Assembly (NCBI GenBank): GCA_020638975.1
Contig: JACKHN010000024.1
Span: forward strand, 1 to 64,000
Length of the DNA stretch: 64,000 nt
Source of the DNA: Planctomycetaceae bacterium
GTDB lineage: Bacteria > Planctomycetota > Planctomycetia > Pirellulales > Pirellulaceae
Direction: 5' to 3'
Positions 61,788 to 64,000 of the stretch are shown here, piece by piece (positions within the stretch are counted from its first letter, which is position 1; each line of letters begins with the position of its first letter). Made by a program: the position numbers and the translations under genes. The notes under the pieces are model-generated. The model was not told where the DNA came from. It saw nothing but the letters and a program-made list of their open reading frames with translations, and searched no databases.

Positions 61788-63626
61788 GAGCCGGTTGCGT
61801 TGTGGCGTAAGTCGAGAGGTTCGAAGTAGTTGAGTGTGGCGTGGGAAAGTGCCTTCCCCGCAATGCGTCTCACCTGGCTTAGGATTTTCGTGAAGACAAA
61901 GCCCCCGCGAACTTTTTTCGACGATTTTTCGACCACGCTACGAACCATGCGGGGATTAATTGCGTAGTTAATTGCATTGCCATAGTACACCAATCGCACG
62001 AACCAACGCAGGGTTGCCTCGTCATGCGAATTCAAGCTACCAAGCCGCTCTTCGCGTGGGATTGCCTGGAAGACAGTCCGACGCTCAAAACGATTAAGCA
62101 ATTGCTCGACATCATTCCTGACGAAAAGTTGTTGGTGTCGCTCGAAGAGTCCCGCGGTAAAGGAAGGAACGACTACTCGCTGCGCACGCTGTGGGGCGTA
62201 CTCGTCTTGAGCATTGCTTTACGACATCCCACCATCGAAGCATGCCTGGCCGAACTGCGACGTAATGAATCGCTGCGGAAGTTGATCGATATCGAGTCGG
62301 AAGACAAAGTTCTCGCAAGTGGAATCTGTCGCGATTCCTCGATCGTTTAGGAGAGGAGACACACCTGACGTTCTTGCATCAGATCTTCGATGCGATGATC
62401 CAACAGTTGGGCGAAGCGGTGCCGGATTTGGGACGCGACACGGCAGGAGACGCCACAGCGCTCAACGCTCGTCGCAAAAAGCGGGCGCGTGCCGAAGTCG
62501 AAGAAGAACAAGGCTTGCCGCAGGCAACCGGCGGTCGTAAGGAATACACGGACGACGACGGCAAGGTCAACAAAGTTGTCGAGTGGTTCGGCTTCAAGCT
62601 GCACTTGTTGGTCGATGTGAAACATGAAGTCTCGTTGTCTTACAAGATCACCGACACCAAAGCGGGCGACGGCGAAATCCTGCCCGCGATCCTGGCGACG
62701 CCAAGCCAACCTTCCGACGGGCCGCATCAAGACGCTCGCCTACGACAAGGCTGCCGACACCAACGATGTGCATCAACTGCTCTCCAAGGCAAACATCACA
62801 CCCGTGATCCAGAATCGTTCGTTATGGAAGGAAGACCACGAACGCATGCTGCCTGGCCATGATGGCAACTCGAACATCGTGTACGACGAAGCGGGCACGG
62901 TCTACTGCTATGATCGCAAGAGCCAGCCCATGGTACGCCACAAGATGTCTTACATCGGTCACGAACCGCAACGCCACACGATTAAGTATCGTTGCCCAGC
63001 AATGCATGAAGGCTGGGAGTGTCCGATGGCGAAAATCTGCAACGCGGGAAAGTCATATGGTTTGACAGTTCGGGTTCCGCAAGAGATCGACGTGCGTCGC
63101 TTCCCCTTCGTTGCCTCGCGCGACGAAGAAGTTCTGAACGCCTGTACAAAGGCCGGACAGCGGTGGAGCGAGTGAACGCACGGTTGAAGATCTTTTGGGG
63201 AGCCGACGACGGAACCTGACGGGTTCACGGCGTTTCTTTGCGCTGCTGGGCGTGATCATGGTGGTGCACGCATCGTTCGCGACGCTGTTAGCAATGACCC
63301 CGCGTCGCGACGGCACGCTGGGCCAAACGAAGCTCAGCCCGATCGCTCCAAGCATTACATGGCAAAGTGAAGGAACGCGTTCCCCCGCGTCGTCGTCCCA
63401 AGAGCAAAGAACGACAATCCCGCCTCCGTTTCAGCGCATGACGAGTCCAGTCCCACGACCGTTCGCTGAATCGTCGCAACCGGAGACCGACTGAAGATTC
63501 TTTCGTCGGCCTTACGGCAGCGCCCTCCTGCGCGTCTCCCGCAACTCCGCGCATGCATACAATTCACTACGCAACAATTACCCAATTAGCGGCCTGCCCC
63601 CGAAGCCCCGACAACGCAACCGGCTC
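61788..63626 (+). mobile_element. Insertion sequence (1839 bp) with 9-bp target duplication
   Basis: The perfect 16-base ends are GAGCCGGTTGCGTTGT (61788-61803) and its complement (63611-63626). CAGATAATA lies directly outside both ends (61779-61787 and 63627-63635). The single plus-strand transposase gene inside is disrupted. It sits in the region between the ECF sigma gene and the LEPR gene at 63866. Confidence 0.9.
62024..63494 (+). pseudogene. Frameshifted DDE transposase (DUF772-type)
   Basis: The reading frame changes several times. Frame one: WGVLVLSIALRHPTIEACLA, a DUF772-like N-terminus. Frame two (from about 62340): LHQIFDAMIQQLGEAVPDLG, then the DDE region GRDTAGDATALNARRKKRAR and FGFKLHLLVDVKHEVSLSYK. 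Frame one again (from about 62700): IKTLAYDKAADTNDVHQLLS. Then YKGRTAVERVNARLKIFWGA (about 63150) and RRFFALLGVIMVVHASFATL (about 63215). About four single-base indels are needed to restore one protein. The family resembles IS1182/IS5-related DDE transposases; the exact group is uncertain. Confidence 0.85.
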
Positions 63627-63865
63627 CAGATAATATTTCGAGGGTCTTTGCCCGTTGTCGCGGCGGGCAGGAACAAAGTCTCCAAAGTTCCCGTCGCTTA
63701 ACCGCTTGCAGCGAAAACTATCGCGACCACAGATTTTTCTTTGCCGCGGCACCGCCCAATTTGCGTCTTTCTTGATAGAGGGCGGTTTCTCCTCCTCAGA
63801 TCGGCAGCCGCATCACTAGCACACGCATTCGCGTGACGCAGAACCATAAAATCACAGGTAGAGCA
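63495..63865. other. IS right end and upstream region of the last gene
   Basis: 371 bases: the transposon's right terminal repeat (63611-63626), the target copy (63627-63635) and 230 bases of unassigned sequence that should contain the promoter of the gene at 63866. No long palindrome is seen. Confidence 0.5.
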
Positions 63866-64000
63866 ATGAAGAAGCCCGTTTGGACTTGGAGCTGGGAATC
63901 ACTGAATCCGTGGAATCTCGTCACCAAAGCGGGCAAGTCCAAACGGCGCAAAGCTCCACGCGTCCAGCGGCACATGCGGGTCGAAGAACTTAATCCACGG
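63866..64000 (+). CDS. LEPR-type exported protein, N-terminal 45 residues (cut by window edge)
   Basis: The ATG at 63866, after AGGTAGAGCA, opens KKPVWTWSWESLNPWNLVTK, a basic segment (KSKRRKAPRVQRH) and RVEELNPR at the very edge, in the position and form of a LEPR-xLL-type motif. Since only 45 codons are visible, the rest of the protein is unknown. The start is well supported by its ribosome binding site and motif. Confidence 0.7.
   Translation, partial: MKKPVWTWSWESLNPWNLVTKAGKSKRRKAPRVQRHMRVEELNPR

Noticed and set aside
61778..62101. 107-residue minus-strand frame at the left end of the IS
   Set aside because: It spans the target duplication and the terminal repeat, so it is a by-product of the insertion and opposes the transposase gene.
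62340..63215. Programmed frameshifting in the second IS transposase
   Set aside because: About four shifts in different directions are needed, whereas known recoding in IS elements uses one site with a slippery sequence.
1..64000. tRNA or rRNA genes
   Set aside because: I scanned for cloverleaf-like GGTTCGAATCC arms and rRNA signatures while reading and found none with a plausible context; a dedicated tool could still find one.

Overview
The window looks like a chromosomal segment from a planctomycete, most likely of the Pirellulaceae type (inference from gene content). The supporting signs are an ECF sigma factor joined to a Ser/Thr kinase, N-terminal LEPR-xLL-type motifs on many large secreted proteins, a DUF1559 pseudopilin, a sulfatase and other polysaccharide-related secreted proteins, type I dockerin repeats, and a giant RHS/YD-repeat protein. 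I found no rRNA, tRNA or CRISPR array. Much of the non-coding sequence consists of short palindromes of several families and of insertion scars.

Layout. 1-400 is the N-terminal part of a dockerin/LEPR protein on the minus strand. 760-6546 is a plus-strand run: ECF sigma factor, Ser/Thr kinase with TPRs, LEPR protein and a small secreted Q/R-rich protein. 6648-7730 is decayed: a HAD phosphatase gene broken by a nonsense codon and by a 104-bp MITE with an 8-bp target duplication, then a remnant of another gene. 13831-7763 (minus) is a tightly coupled seven-gene pseudopilin/secretion operon with three GspF-type membrane proteins, three pilV/W/X-like proteins and a DUF1559 protein. 14065-28351 holds secreted-protein genes (PHP-domain, sialidase-like, LEPR, LamG/glycosidase-like, sulfatase) and is interrupted by a compact group II intron at about 16681-18668. 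28455-29541 contains two 5'-truncated fragments facing away from each other.

29952-36890 is a two-gene operon: a membrane Ser/Thr kinase with an HEPN-like N-terminal motif, and a membrane-anchored ATPase-like protein whose Walker A lysine is missing. I regard it as the best candidate for an undescribed signalling system here. 36895-39813 (minus) encodes an iron-type alcohol dehydrogenase, a small conserved-looking protein and a PQQ-propeller lipoprotein. 40329-49979 encodes a 3216-residue RHS protein. 50131-51350 is a REP-associated tyrosine transposase (RAYT) flanked by eight REP copies. Downstream are a LEPR/dockerin pseudogene, a SEC-C/TPR protein, an IS5-type transposase fragment, a porin-like outer-membrane protein, sulfatase and HAD fragments, and an IS4-family element with an 11-bp target duplication, beyond which lies an N-terminally short TadZ/CpaE-like gene. 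61685-59364 (minus) is an ECF sigma factor plus a glycosyltransferase-TPR-sulfotransferase fusion. A second IS (61788-63626) has perfect 16-bp ends and a 9-bp target duplication but a transposase broken by several frameshifts. The window ends in the start of another LEPR-type gene.

Three functional genes (the TPR kinase, a pilX-like and a pilV-like gene) carry long palindromes inside their reading frames without losing the frame, so some small repeats here have apparently become protein-coding sequence. All family names come from reading the translations by eye; no database search was run.
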